Source of the DNA: Sinohyriopsis cumingii
Lineage: Eukaryota > Mollusca > Bivalvia > Unionida > Unionidae
Reading direction: 5' to 3'
NCBI GenBank assembly: GCA_028554795.2
Contig: CM068824.1
Location: forward strand, 157,340,789-157,404,788
Length of the DNA stretch: 64,000 bases
Part shown: positions 34,401 to 43,407 of the stretch, one piece after another
How the letters are laid out: each line of letters starts with the position of its first letter
Numbering within the stretch: position 1 is the stretch's first letter
Position numbers and translations under genes: made by a program
Notes under the pieces: generated by a model
Seen by the model: the letters and a program-made list of their open reading frames with translations, nothing else
Database searches by the model: none
Told to the model about the DNA's origin: nothing

Positions 34401-34921
34401 CACACATACATACATACATACATACATACATACACGCATGCATACATACATACATACATACATACACAGACACACACACATACATACATAGAACATACAT
34501 GCATACATACATACATACATACATACATACATACATACATACATACATACATACATACATACATACACAGACACACACACATACATACATAGAACATACA
34601 TGCATACATACATACATACATACATACATACATACATACATACATACATACATACATACATACACAGACACACATACATACATAGAACATACATGCATAC
34701 ATAGTCTCGAAAACAGGAAAGTTATACATCTTGAAATAAAGGCATTGGTAAAAATGATCTGATTAAAACGAAATAAATATCATTATCAGTGACGGAATTC
34801 AAGTGATTAATAAAGGTGTATTAGGTATCAATAAAACAATTTTTAAATTCAAGATCGTATATTCATCTGTTTTCTCTCCACAGAATCATCATTGGAAACA
34901 ACAATGAAGAATGAAACATAA
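12572..34921 (+). CDS. Sushi-domain transmembrane receptor with ITIM/ITAM-like tail (9 exons seen, 5' end missing)
   Basis: Nine + strand exons with good splice sites join in one frame (863 nt, 286 residues plus stop): 12572-12769, 16931-17119, 17576-17672, 17951-18045, 30405-30423, 30785-30885, 31310-31355, 33012-33091, 34884-34921. They encode two sushi (CCP) domains, one TM helix ([16 protein letters not shown] onward), a RRRKKHK stop-transfer and a cytoplasmic tail. The tail has SAYEIV (ITIM pattern) and YDTL, nine residues, YDEL (ITAM-like). Phases agree at every junction (1-1 for both sushi exons, as usual). The role is inferred: a cell-surface sensor signalling through tyrosine phosphorylation, perhaps immune. 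The signal peptide and any N-terminal domains are not in view; extra alternative exons are possible. Confidence 0.78.
13069..13189 (+). pseudogene. Possible TM7/helix-8 fragment of a GPCR
   Basis: The frame reads [13 protein letters not shown] and then MKRTFQRVL before a stop. This resembles the NPxxY helix and helix 8 of rhodopsin-family receptors, with the Asn of NPxxY replaced. Nothing upstream matches TM6. It is a short remnant at best. Confidence 0.2.
15633..15908 (+). CDS. Cys-rich frame with three CxxC pairs, no ATG
   Basis: 91 codons open from TTG 15633 directly after a TAG, which is also a possible splice acceptor (TTAACTTAG). The frame has CPFC, CPNC and CPTC pairs with aromatic residues between (for example [20 protein letters not shown]), like a zinc-ribbon or rubredoxin-type knuckle. 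There is no Met in the frame, so it would have to be an internal exon or a fossil. No family is assigned. It lies in intron 1 of the receptor gene and has no matching domain in that protein. Confidence 0.3.
   Translation: MQIQAITSEIYWLNNQSIHLNCPFCSQYNHIYFKNICRTETYILTYVKCPNCLYILTSICPTCGQHNFFSFRKNSLKSNHVIGICFILRPT
16931..17119 (+). CDS. Exon: sushi domain 2
   Basis: Flanked by TTTATTTCAG and GTGGAA. It has four Cys (IEC, VEC, ITC, PVC) and 'NNGEIKV' typical of CCP strand B, but the Trp before Cys4 is missing ([11 protein letters not shown]). 189 nt, phase 1-1. A CT repeat follows at 17132-17154. Confidence 0.8.
17576..17672 (+). CDS. Exon: transmembrane helix
   Basis: Flanked by TTTTTCAG and GTATGT. 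Encodes [15 protein letters not shown] and then a 20-plus-residue Val/Ile-rich helix ending FMR. Phase 1 in, phase 2 out. Confidence 0.85.
17951..18045 (+). CDS. Exon: juxtamembrane tail
   Basis: Flanked by TTGTTGCAG and GTGTGA. Encodes [15 protein letters not shown] and an acidic stretch. The basic cluster is the stop-transfer signal. Phase 2 in, phase 1 out. Confidence 0.8.
19707..19790. repeat. (CA)n/(TA)n/(ATGT)n microsatellite
   Basis: Simple repeats with few interruptions. Confidence 0.85.
21350..27350. other. GC-richer island with scrambled coding debris, origin unknown
   Basis: Against a strongly AT-rich intron this stretch has many CG dinucleotides and many 60-100-codon frames in shifting phases, for example the one at 25875-26183. 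One short segment recurs in diverged form: [10 protein letters not shown] near 24150 and [10 protein letters not shown] near 24645. No domain could be assigned. The texture resembles the decayed Polinton at 53.9-62.9 kb, so an old second insertion is my best guess, but no Polinton hallmark was found. Confidence 0.3.
28858..28905 (+). repeat. Possible SINE fragment
   Basis: GCGGGTTCAATCCCTCTTAG resembles the B-box part of the SINE at 9820, followed by the similar word ATACCA. No A box is seen. Confidence 0.3.
29255..29409. mobile_element. MITE / foldback element
   Basis: About 155 bp with near-perfect terminal inverted repeats of roughly 31 bp: the left arm starts TGCTTGATACTGCTAGGCAG and the right arm ends TATTATCAAGCA. 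Three mismatches separate the arms. No target duplication is obvious. Confidence 0.65.
29497..29745 (+). CDS. Unassigned 82-codon frame
   Basis: ATG 29497 follows a possible acceptor (TTCACTTATAG). The frame is GC-richer than its surroundings and starts [19 protein letters not shown]. No domain is recognised. It may be a coding fossil like those in the 21-27 kb island. Confidence 0.2.
   Translation: MTVSIDEYKLLGRLASVSATHPYIQHRLSCIIFSDVRLVVMTYGLVRAGKAMGVVYPRTNVGIFVKHKLKFPYDSLILEGFK
30405..30423 (+). CDS. 19-nt microexon of the receptor
   Basis: TTTGCAG before and GTAAAA after. It encodes GFKNKK and makes the frame of the two neighbouring exons agree (phase 1 in, 2 out). Supported by phase only. 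Confidence 0.55.
30785..30885 (+). CDS. Exon: tail with ITIM-like SAYEIV
   Basis: The acceptor is AAAG or the next AAG (NAGNAG), the donor GTAAAA. Encodes [13 protein letters not shown] through [11 protein letters not shown]-x-Y-x-x-V fits the ITIM consensus. Phase 2 in, 1 out. Confidence 0.75.
31180..31257. repeat. (TA)39 microsatellite
   Basis: A pure TA run 52 nt upstream of a 46-nt exon. Confidence 0.95.
31310..31355 (+). CDS. 46-nt exon of the receptor tail
   Basis: GTATTTCAG before and GTAAGTACT after. Encodes [16 protein letters not shown]. Phase 1 in, 2 out. Bracketed by two TA arrays. Confidence 0.7.
31396..31481. repeat. (TA)42 microsatellite
   Basis: A pure TA run 40 nt downstream of the 46-nt exon. 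Confidence 0.95.
31482..33011 (+). other. Intron, AT-rich
   Basis: No feature beyond a stretch near 32080-32160 with repeated 'TTTGGAA/TTCGGA' words. Confidence 0.4.
33012..33091 (+). CDS. Exon: ITAM-like pair YDTL ... YDEL
   Basis: Acceptor TAATTTTAG, donor GTAAAA. Encodes [14 protein letters not shown] and EYDELKFER: two Y-x-x-L motifs with nine residues between them. An upstream acceptor (TTTCACCAG) would bring a stop in phase. Phase 2 in, 1 out. Confidence 0.75.
33092..34883 (+). other. Last intron
   Basis: AT-rich. 33200-33380 resembles 48526-48660, a dispersed duplicate. It contains the ACAT tetranucleotide array. Confidence 0.45.
34292..34701. repeat. (ACAT)n tetranucleotide array
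   Basis: About 410 bp of ACAT with regularly placed ACACAGACACACAC and GAACATACATGC interruptions, which suggests higher-order units. Confidence 0.95.
34884..34921 (+). CDS. Terminal exon of the receptor
   Basis: Acceptor TTTCTCTCCACAG. Encodes [12 protein letters not shown] and TAA 34919-34921. Confidence 0.75.
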
Positions 34922-34965
34922 AAATATGCGACCAGGGGATTAGCCCAGAAAGAAAATTATGGTGG

Positions 34966-35028
34966 AATAAACTTCTCAAATAGGCTTGTAATATTACATG
35001 TACTTTTCAGTATCATATTTTTAATAAA
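34966..35028 (+). terminator. Poly(A) signals of the receptor gene
   Basis: AATAAA at 34966-34971 and 35023-35028, 45 and 102 nt after the stop. Confidence 0.6.
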
Positions 35029-35106
35029 TAGTTCATATATTGCGATGCTGTTTCTACTTTTTTATATATGCCAAACGTTTTATAATTCGTCGATTAAGAA
35101 ATATAT

Positions 35107-35255
35107 GATGTTCGTAATCTTTATATCTTATTTAAATTACTAAAATGTTTATATCTGACCCATAGATCGCCTACTTCTACATCTGACCCATAGATCGTCT
35201 ACTTCTACATCTGACCCATAGATCGTCTACTTCTACATCTGACCTACTTCTACAG

Positions 35256-35324
<69 letters not shown>

Positions 35325-35400
35325 GTTCGTAATCTTTATATCTTATTTAAATTAATACAATGTTTATATCTAACCCATAGATCGTTTACTTCTACAAACG
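35107..35400. repeat. 28-bp tandem repeat, (TA)n and duplicated flanks
   Basis: ATCTGACCCATAGATCGTCT units recur every 28 bp at 35153, 35181, 35209 and 35237. A (TA)32 run follows at 35258-35321. Then a near copy of the sequence before the array (ATGTTCGTAATCTTTATATC at 35108) recurs at 35323. Confidence 0.85.
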
Positions 35401-36696
35401 TGGATAGGGGATGGCATGTTTACATTTTCACAATTATAAATATGTGTAAAACGATTGCGATTCACTATCATATCCAAACACAACTAATATGCAGCTGAAA
35501 CCGACTGTTTATATAAAATTTTACACTAACAAAACATCATCATTTAACCGTTTGTATTTCGTGCAAATATCATATGGCATAGTTTCCTTTATTTATATTG
35601 TTCGAAAATATAAGACTGTACACAGTAGTAAATGCTTTATTTTCATAATTTTTCCTGGGCGTTTTATCCGAATAAGGGTACTGATAATCTCGGAGGTTGA
35701 ATTCCCTTGGACAAATGCTATTAGCCAATGAAGCAACTTTTTCTAAACTAGTATGATTCCATTAAAGACCCGACATGATGGATAGTCTACTACAAATTAC
35801 CTTTCAGTAACAGTGAAAAATGGAGACATCAAGCAGAAAAAAATAGTATGTTTCTGCTAATTTTGTATGGAGCAGGATATCGTACATTTTCAATAGTATC
35901 ACAGATAGTCAGGGAAAGATCACATATTAAAATTTCATAAATGTCACTAGCATTACACACAAAACCTATGAAATATATCACAAAGGACCAAGAACAAATG
36001 TAGATCCATCTTGCTGAAGGCTGCACATCTTTGTCCATTCCTTGGAACAAAAAGATCAATACAAGTATCGTATTACATCTTATAGACTTTCCGCTACATA
36101 TACCAGTTTAACTGTTTTAGACAACTATATTAATAAACTTACATATAAATGTGATTACTACGCTTTGCTCCATTCTTCTCCTAAAACTTAAGAAAGCCCT
36201 TTACTCCACCCACTTAAAAGTTGAATTCTTTCAAATAAATGATGTGTCTGTACTTCACAGATTTATTTTAATAGTTAAAGATTAAAGTACTGCAATTCAA
36301 AATATTTGGTATCCATGATATTATACAAATTAGAGTAGTGAATAGGCGCTTATTCCCAAACATCTTTTTGGGTTGGGCTTCAGGGTTGTGCTTACCTAGA
36401 ATTATTATTGGGAGTTTAAAGAAAATGTCGATGAAGTAGCTTATTTACTACGAATAGCAGTGAATCAAAAATTTGAAGTTACTGAAATAAATCCTCAGTG
36501 TGTTGAATAGTTGTACATATGGGGATAATCGCTTCGTCTGATAACTTGTTAAGTTCTTGATGATCTCTTTTGGTACCCATAATTTAAAGAAAACTAATCA
36601 CGTGTCTCCAGATTTGCTTGCTCCATCGATTTCTTGACTGCTTAATATGTGAATAAACCGGTTGATGGTCAATCAGGAGGTTTTCGTGTTCTGAAC
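35401..36696. other. AT-rich intergenic sequence
   Basis: 35640-35880 shares diverged words with the 1-kb repeat at 50.8-52.7 kb (for example 'CCGAATRAGRRTACTGATAA'). No gene seen. Confidence 0.4.
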
Positions 36697-37189
36697 AATA
36701 ATATCACGCAGTTTGATCCACTAGTGCAAAGAAAAATTATCAGCCTTAATAAAGATAAGTTACCTTACGAGAATGAAAAATAATATCAAGCAGTTTTATC
36801 CAGGAGTGCATAGAAAAATTATCAGCCTTAATAATGATACGTTACCTTACGAGAATGAAAAATAATGTCAAACAGTTTCATTCAGGGGTGCATATAAAAA
36901 TTAACAGCCTTAATAAAGATACGTTACCTTACGAGAATGAAAAATAATATCAAGCAGTTTTATCCAGGAGTGCATAGAAAAATTATCAGCCTTAATAATG
37001 ATACGTTACCTTACGAGAATGAAAAATAATATCAAACAGTTTCATTTAGGAGTGCATAGAAAAATTATCAGCCTTAATAAAGATACGTTACCTTACGAGA
37101 ATGAAAAATAATATCAAACAGTTTGATACATGAGTGCAAAGAAAATTTATTAGCCGTAATAAAGATACATAACCTTACGAGAATGAATC
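36697..37189 (+). repeat. 82-bp tandem repeat, six units
   Basis: AATAATATCA starts at 36697, 36779, 36861, 36943, 37025 and 37107: exactly 82 bp each time, with no indels. The core is TTATCAGCCTTAATAAAGAT. Confidence 0.95.
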
Positions 37190-37834
37190 GAAGATTATAC
37201 CCTTTTTATCATAGATTTGTAGTCTTTATTACGTTCATGTATATTCCTTGAGCAATGATTAATTTTCCAAATGTAAGTAGTTTTAACAAGTGCAGAAATG
37301 AACGACATTTGTACGATACAGCTGTATTGATGGTACTCGAAAAGTTATATTTTGTTATTTATGTCTTCCTTTTCTCTTTCTCTTTTATTCCTTCTCCTGC
37401 ACTTTGGTATTCCTCTATTTCATTATCATGCCCGAACGTTTGCTTGGAAGTGTCATCTAGTCATTCATAAGAGACTACATTTTCGATTGCCGTTCTTTTA
37501 TTCAGGATGAGAAGTTTGGGCCTGGATAGCAATATTTTATTACTACACGAAGTGTAATATATCATTAGTTAACAAGCGCTCTTCTGCCAAAGTTAAGTAC
37601 TTTCGTTCGTAATCTTAAGTGTAGGACTGTACTGATCAGGAGGAGTTGCGGTGTCAACAATAAAACTTAGAATGTATGGTCAATAGGTGGCAATAATATT
37701 AATATTGATTCCTATGGTATGTAGCCGACCTGAAACCATGAAAAACTAGCTTCAAAATAAGAGTGCAAAAAGGAGGATTAAAGTCTGTATTGACGTCAAA
37801 CGATATAGTTTTCAGTATATGTGTCGGAAGTATT

Positions 37835-37836
<2 letters not shown>
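37190..37836. other. AT-rich spacer
   Basis: No feature recognised. Confidence 0.4.
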
Positions 37837-37903
<67 letters not shown>

Positions 37904-37926
37904 TCTGTGTGTGTGTGTGTGTATAT
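37837..37926. repeat. (TA)n then (GT)n
   Basis: TA to 37900, then GT with a short TATG interruption. Confidence 0.95.
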
Positions 37927-38019
37927 GTGTGTGTATACATATCGAAGGATGATGAATGTCCATTCATTAATCAAGAGCGACGTAACGCCCAGTGTTTTTT
38001 TTTGGTTAACATTATTCCG

Positions 38020-38250
38020 TTAACATAGAGAGCAAGGCATAGGTCCTCTTCTCTTCCTTAAACTTCCTCTGACTTCTGGTCCGTAGATAAGGACTCTCTT
38101 TAAACAGCCTTGTCTCTCCACATCAATCCATCTTTTCCAAACGCTCGTTACCATGATCCTGATAATTGTCCATGAAGATTTCACATACAGGGTAAGCACG
38201 TACGGAACAGCAGTGACGACACGAGAGTAGATGATTTTACATTTGGCCAT
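38020..38250 (-). CDS. 76-aa basic protein, copy 2 homologue of 8592-8822
   Basis: An intact 76-codon frame in an otherwise broken element. The C-terminal half matches copy 1: ERQGCLKRVL, I/V-YGP, VR-x-SLR-basic and a C-x-LC end. The N-terminal half (MAKCKIIYSRVV) is different. The region before the ATG conserves TATA and start-site words with copy 1. No stem-loop follows the stop: sequence after 38019 is unrelated, so the element is truncated here or the end was replaced. Confidence 0.6.
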   Translation of the reverse strand: MAKCKIIYSRVVTAVPYVLTLYVKSSWTIIRIMVTSVWKRWIDVERQGCLKRVLIYGPEVRGSLRKRRGPMPCSLC

Positions 38251-38481
38251 ATTTTGTGACGAGAACAGGTGATGGGAATGCAGTGAACTGTGGTTATTTA
38301 TAAGGGAAGTGTGGATGTAAACGACTTTAATTTACTCACCAATCCAAACACGAGTTACAAAATTCAGCCACAATACAAGGTCAGTATTCCAATCCGATAA
38401 GAGCGGACTGTGACGTAACATTCCCTATATAGACGCGCTAGCGTCGGTGCGCAGTCAATCCATGCGACACAGTTTTCAAAC
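38251..38481. promoter_or_regulatory. Divergent promoter, copy 2
   Basis: TATA for the minus gene (TTATAAATAA on the minus strand, near 38296), CCAAT at 38339-38343 and 38389-38393, a CRE-like TGACGTAA at 38411-38418 and TATA CTATATAGAC at 38425-38434. Order and spacing match 8373-8591. Confidence 0.6.
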
Positions 38482-39050
38482 ATGACGCAAACAAAGAAGA
38501 CGATGAATTGTGGTGCACCGGCCGTGGAGACGAAGAGCGACGGTATAGTAGCGGCTACCAAAGTCAGCACAGGCCTACTTCCAGAAGAGGTCGATTTTAA
38601 TTGGGATTTAGTTGATTTTCTATTCTTCTCAAGAATTTGTTCCGGTACCAGTACCTTCGCCACTTCCTCCTTCTGTACAACACGTGGATGATTTTAAACA
38701 GAGACATAAAGACAGAAAGAAGAATCCGGAACGTTTTATAGCAGCAGAAGGAAGCAAATCAGAAGAAACAGGGTCTAAGAGAGAGGGAGGGCAGAGAAAG
38801 TCAAACGGCGACGGTACTGTTAGACATTTTAGCTGAGTTAAGGAGTCTGAAACAAATGTATCCGACTTCTTTATCACGACCCTAGAGAAAAAGACCTTCC
38901 CGAGCCAAACAACCCAGCCCTGTTACTTCGTCTGCGATAACGCCCCTTGTGATTTCTACCAAATCATCATCGACAGAAGCCAGTCCAGAAGTAGTACTTG
39001 GCCGTGGCAAAGGCTTAAGGAAGTTAAAGATGATTACGTCCCGTTCCTGA
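38482..39050 (+). pseudogene. Q/E-rich gene, copy 2, frameshifted
   Basis: ATG 38482 starts MTQTKKTMNCGAPAVET, homologous to the 8372 gene (MTETQKTIHWGAPAVEA). Shared blocks continue across frames: EEVDFNWDLVDF, then 'FKQRHKDRK', then the end GRGKGLRKLKM. The Gln run of copy 1 is absent and the coiled-coil part is shortened. At least one frameshift (near 38615-38690) breaks it. The homologous frame ends at TGA 39048-39050, 30 nt before the histone-type stem-loop, which probably shows the ancestral stop position lost in copy 1. Confidence 0.65.
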
Positions 39051-39080
39051 GTTCGTTTGTTAAACAATCAAATATCCAAA

Positions 39081-39096
39081 GGTCCTTTTCAGGGCC
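39081..39096 (+). terminator. Histone-type 3' stem-loop, copy 2 Q/E gene
   Basis: GGTCCTTTTCAGGGCC: one C-to-T change still pairs as U-G. The 5' flank is TCCAAA and the 3' flank AGCCA. GAAAAGAGA follows after 13 nt. Confidence 0.75.
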
Positions 39097-39109
39097 AGCC
39101 ACTACTCTT

Positions 39110-39118
39110 GAAAAGAGA
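39110..39118 (+). promoter_or_regulatory. Histone-downstream-element-like block
   Basis: GAAAAGAGA, then TTTCAATTGCC, as in copy 1. Confidence 0.55.
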
Positions 39119-39417
39119 TAGTATTTCAATTGCCAAAATCAGTTAAAACTCAAAAGCCCTATTTTTACCAATGATGTACGTATGTGAGTGAGTGAGTGTG
39201 CGAGTGCAGGTTCTCAATCTAACAAAAATCAAAACCATGAGACACTTACATTTTCTGTCTGGTTTATTCTGGTACAAATTTTACAATCTAATTCACAGCA
39301 CAACACAACATTTTAAAATGTTCATAGACTTTTGCTGTGTCTTTGTTCACTCTCTCTGTTTTTTTTAAACATTCCTTCACTTTCCTCCAGTTTCTCCTCG
39401 TCGTCTTTTCTTCTCAT

Positions 39418-39770
39418 TTAATCTTTCTGGACGTGTCTGGGTTCTTCCTTTGTAGAAGGTAGCTCTTCTTCTTCCTGTTTGGACTCTCTCTCTTCTTCTT
39501 GATCATTTTGTTTATTAGGGCATTCTGAAGAAGAATGTCCTTTTTCTTGACAATGATGACAGGTATCTTGACTCTTGTTTCTTTTAACATCTATCGTGCT
39601 TTTTTGACGGTCCGGACACTCTGTTGTTCAATACCCTTTCTTCTTACAGATATAGCAAGTATCTTGACTTTTATCTCGAAAGGACGGTGAGTAGTTCGTC
39701 GCAAACCTCTGATAAGAAGTTCTATATGTGTCGGCTATTCCGTCGTTCTGCTCGGTTTGGGAGTGAACTG
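39418..39770 (-). pseudogene. CCHC zinc-knuckle gene, copy 2
   Basis: Knuckle 1 is CYICKKKGY, then TGA (39628-39630), then TTECP. Knuckle 2 is intact (CHHCQEKGHSSSECP). An acidic Glu-rich tail ends at TAA 39418-39420. The start codon position is ACG instead of ATG, with an early stop and a frameshift in the N-terminus. It is divergent to the PolB remnant as in copy 1. Confidence 0.65.
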
Positions 39771-39877
39771 AATATTGGAAGGGAAGACATATTCTCTTTA
39801 GATATAAGCTAGTCTGATATGGATATAAAGTGACCCGTGGCTTTTAAAATGTATTTATTTGACCTTTCGCAGTCAAG

Positions 39878-42740
39878 ATGAAACGATCGCATCATTTGTT
39901 GGAGAAGAAAGTAAGAGGCTGAAACGTGATTTTTCGCCTCGTACAGTTGCTGAAGTCTTGGAACATATTCATGCCAGTGATTTTGGAAGATGACATGAGT
40001 GAGATAGAATCCAGACCAAGAGAGTCCTCCTCTAAACATTTAGAACGACAGCTTACAGATACACAGTGAAGTGTAAAGATTTCAAGTTCAACGTACCGCC
40101 AGAGAAAGCATACGGCTTCATCACGGAGACGTGGGATTTGTTTGTTAACTACACTGAAACGACAATGTCAAGCCAAAGAAGACGATCGGTTGAGATTTTC
40201 CATTCATCACGACAGTCTGAAGTCCTCTGTTTGGATCGAGTTTGGCAGCCCTGCAAAAATGACAACTTCCAAAGTCATCGACATGATTCAACACGTACAA
40301 CAATCCAATGACAAGTTTCACATCACCGATGGAAACACCACACTGTTCATGACCCACATCTCTCTCCCCAAAGGGACCGGACAACGCACAAAAGTGTTAA
40401 TGGTGGACGAGCGCAGCCTCGTCAAAATTAACAATCCTCAAGACCAGATGTGTTTAGCCATCTTGGTGAGATGAAATTAGGCCAACAAGAACGACCAGTA
40501 GAATGGAAAAGATACTGGAAAAGTATTCAAAAATCGAACCGAACCATACAACAAAGGGAAGCAGAACTCCTTTTACAACAAGCGGGCTATCCAAGTATGC
40601 ACCCTGTCATTCCTGAAATGCAAAAAACAGGATGTCCTAGCTCCACGCTACACATTGAAAGTGCACCCTCAAGAAGTGTGCGGACCTTTGGTGTTTCGAG
40701 GCAAAGATTTCAAAGACGGAATATACATTCACGTCTGTCATCACGATGTACATTTCGATGCCACCACCAGTATCGCCGCATTCTTGGAATACACTTCTTA
40801 GTGTAAGAAATGTGACTGTAACTGTAATAATCGAGAGCAACACAAGCATTGTTGATCGAAATGCTCAGGATGTTTGGCCTCTCAACCCCGTTTGGACGAA
40901 GAACAAGAACGAGTGCATTGCCTAGCTTGTCAAGCACTTTTGTCAGACCTACCTGTTACCAACAACATTTGAAGACGCCAGGTTCACATCAGAATCGTAC
41001 TTGTCAACTCCTGAGATTTTGCCCTACTTGTGGACAAGTCATACGTACCAATAAGATCAAGGCACACATATTTTCAGGAAAGAAACGATGTCACATTTGT
41101 CACCAAATCGTGGACTTGAAACATCAATGCTACATTCAAAAATACCATTCCAAACATCAAGAGGAAGACTATAACCAGACGAAAGGCAATTTCATCGTTT
41201 AATACATGCAAGAGACTGGCATTCCCATTCCTAATTTCTGCGTGGCTCATCGAGCGTGTGAGAAGTGCATCCAAAAACCTATGTTTAGTCATTGCTCTCA
41301 CTGCCAGAAGATTCCCGGAGGACATGAAAAAATCATTCGGGCACCGAACACGCTAGCCGATTTTGCCCAGTCGATCTTAGACGCCATTGATGTGACATGG
41401 AGCCATGAGGACATCGAACGTTATGGAGATTGTCATCGCCATGGCTCACAATTTATCGGGATACGATGGACAGTGTCTTCTGAGATACTATACGGAACGA
41501 GGCACCGAACGTAATAAACTGCCAAGATAAGCAAGTGCTGCCGAAACACAATGACCTGGACGACATTCGACAATACGAAGGCTTGATCAAGTGCAAAGTC
41601 TTGCCTCCCACGGACTTGTACCATCCCGTGTTACCTCACCATTGCAAAGGAAAACTGATGTTTCCCTCGTGCCGTACTTGTGCTGAAACGTGTAACCAAG
41701 ACCAGCCTTGTCAGCACACCCAGGAAGAATGTGCCTTGACGAGAACGTTGGTCAGCGAGGCATTCTTCAAAGTTCTGGACATGAGATAACAGCTGCTAGA
41801 AGTGTACGAAATTTACCACTTTCCCAAGATAAAAAATACCACAAGGGCACAAGACTCGGAGTGGCATTTTCGCATACCACATGGATCCATTTTTGAAACT
41901 GAAACAAGAGGTCAGTGGATATCCTTCCAGGTGCCACACTCCCGAGGATCAAAAGAAATTCAAAGAGAAATACTAGGATCAGGAAAACATCATTTCAGAC
42001 CACATCAAGAAAAATGAAGGCAGGCGATCATTTGCAAATTGGCACAAAGAACGTGGTTCCCCAAGACAGGGTATTTGACAGAACCTTCTCGGTACTTCCA
42101 GATGACTCACGACAAAACCGGATACATGAAACACGTGGACGTCGTTCATGAATGCTAGATGTTAGTCAATTACGAAGAAGATTCGGACTTTGTACAAGCC
42201 GACGAATTTGGAAATGTCATCATTGCGGCTGACGTAACAGTCCATGCTCCTTTAAAATTGTACGAAGCTTTAGAACTGTTAGGTGATCGTGTCCTGTACT
42301 TTGACACGGACAGTTGCAGCTATATCAATCGCCCGGGTCAACGTCACCCTGACATCGATGGAGACCGTTTAGGAGCCTGGACAGACGAACACCAAGATGA
42401 GAAGATTCTACGTTTTGCTAGTGACGGTCCTAAGACGGTCCTAAAAATTACGTCTTCGAATACCGGGTCCCATAAAGAGAAATGCACACCGAGTGTAAAA
42501 CGAAAGGATTGACTCTCAATTAATGCACCAATCGAGTGGTGAACCTTTGGATATTGAAAGAAGTCTTGCAGTCTGGAGAGGATGGAAACTTTAAAGTCAC
42601 CACTTACCAACCGCACAAGATTGTATGTTTACCCACTCACCAAATCGTCAGTCCACCCTCGGAAAAGCTTTAGCATCAAATCGTGTACCAGAAGCGAGTG
42701 CGGCTTCCCAACCACTTCACGTCCATATTGGTCATCATGT
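39878..42740 (+). pseudogene. PolB remnant, copy 2, with large internal deletion
   Basis: ATG 39878 (MKRSHHLLEKK) aligns with the copy 1 PolB start. Homology runs, with many frameshifts and stops, through the N-domain, the zinc region (CPTCGQVIRTNKIKAH) and Exo I area to 41514. It then jumps to the equivalent of copy 1 residue about 940 (NDLDDIRQYEGLIKCK). About 1.1 kb, covering most of Exo II-III and motif A, is missing. Motif C YFDTDS survives near 42300. It ends near 42740, 60 nt before the next ATG, as in copy 1. Confidence 0.8.
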
Positions 42741-42800
42741 AAAAAGACACAACGTACAAGATCGATACTTCATTGTCACTACCAACACCAAGTGAGAAAG

Positions 42801-43400
42801 ATGAATCCTTTTAAACAGACGTCATTCAAGTTCGGTGATTATGATGATGAGTGTGATGCTGTGCCTTGCGATGAGAGAAATGCCGTTCTCTGTGAAAACA
42901 GCGATGCAGTAAAGCATCATGGGAAATTTAGTATAACTACTGCTATTACCATGCCTAGCATAGAAAGGGATGATGTGCGTGTCAAACCTGACGGATACGA
43001 AAGTGATGCCACTCGTGGACTCTTTATTGGTTTTCATTGTGGATGTCAACTATCACGTGATACCATGCGGCTACCACCTACGTAGGGATGTCATCCAAAG
43101 CTTAGCAAAGTCTTGCGGATTTCAACCTACCCTCATCGAAACGAACCTGTGAAAGACGCATATTCGTTCCCTGTGCGTTTGCCTGGATTCTGCTACTTCG
43201 AACGTCGATTCCAAACCTTCCAAGGAAGAAGGCCTAAATATCTAGGAGGACCTACCCCCGAATAGTTAGTCAGAGCCGGATTTTTCTACTTGGCGAAGGG
43301 GATAAAGTCAAGTGCTTCAGTTGCGATGTGTCACTTCACCAATGGGAACAAAAAGATTCGGTATAACCGGAACATCCTTGGGATCGAGTAATTGAAGTTA
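42801..43400 (+). pseudogene. BIR-domain (IAP-like) gene, broken
   Basis: ATG 42801 (MNPFKQTSFKFGDYDDE) begins a frame homologous at its start to the 54-aa gene of copy 1. After TAG 43083-43085 the same frame enters a BIR-type domain: RRFQTF (about 43204), LVRAGFFY after TAG 43263-43265, then, after a one-base shift near 43290, DKVKCFSC, LHQWEQKDS, TAA 43364 and PEHPW. Arg-x-x-TF, AGFFY, C-x-x-C, W and H are the BIR signature; the last Cys ligand is not seen. BIR proteins inhibit apoptosis and are often carried by large invertebrate DNA viruses. Copy 1 has no BIR at this place. Confidence 0.65.
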
Positions 43401-43407
43401 CATACCA

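Noticed and set aside
34217-34729. Long minus-strand frames of 'CMYV' repeats (up to 170 codons)
   Set aside because: They are translations of the ACAT microsatellite.
35153-35250. CRISPR-like direct repeats
   Set aside because: Units are contiguous with no unique spacers, in eukaryotic sequence.
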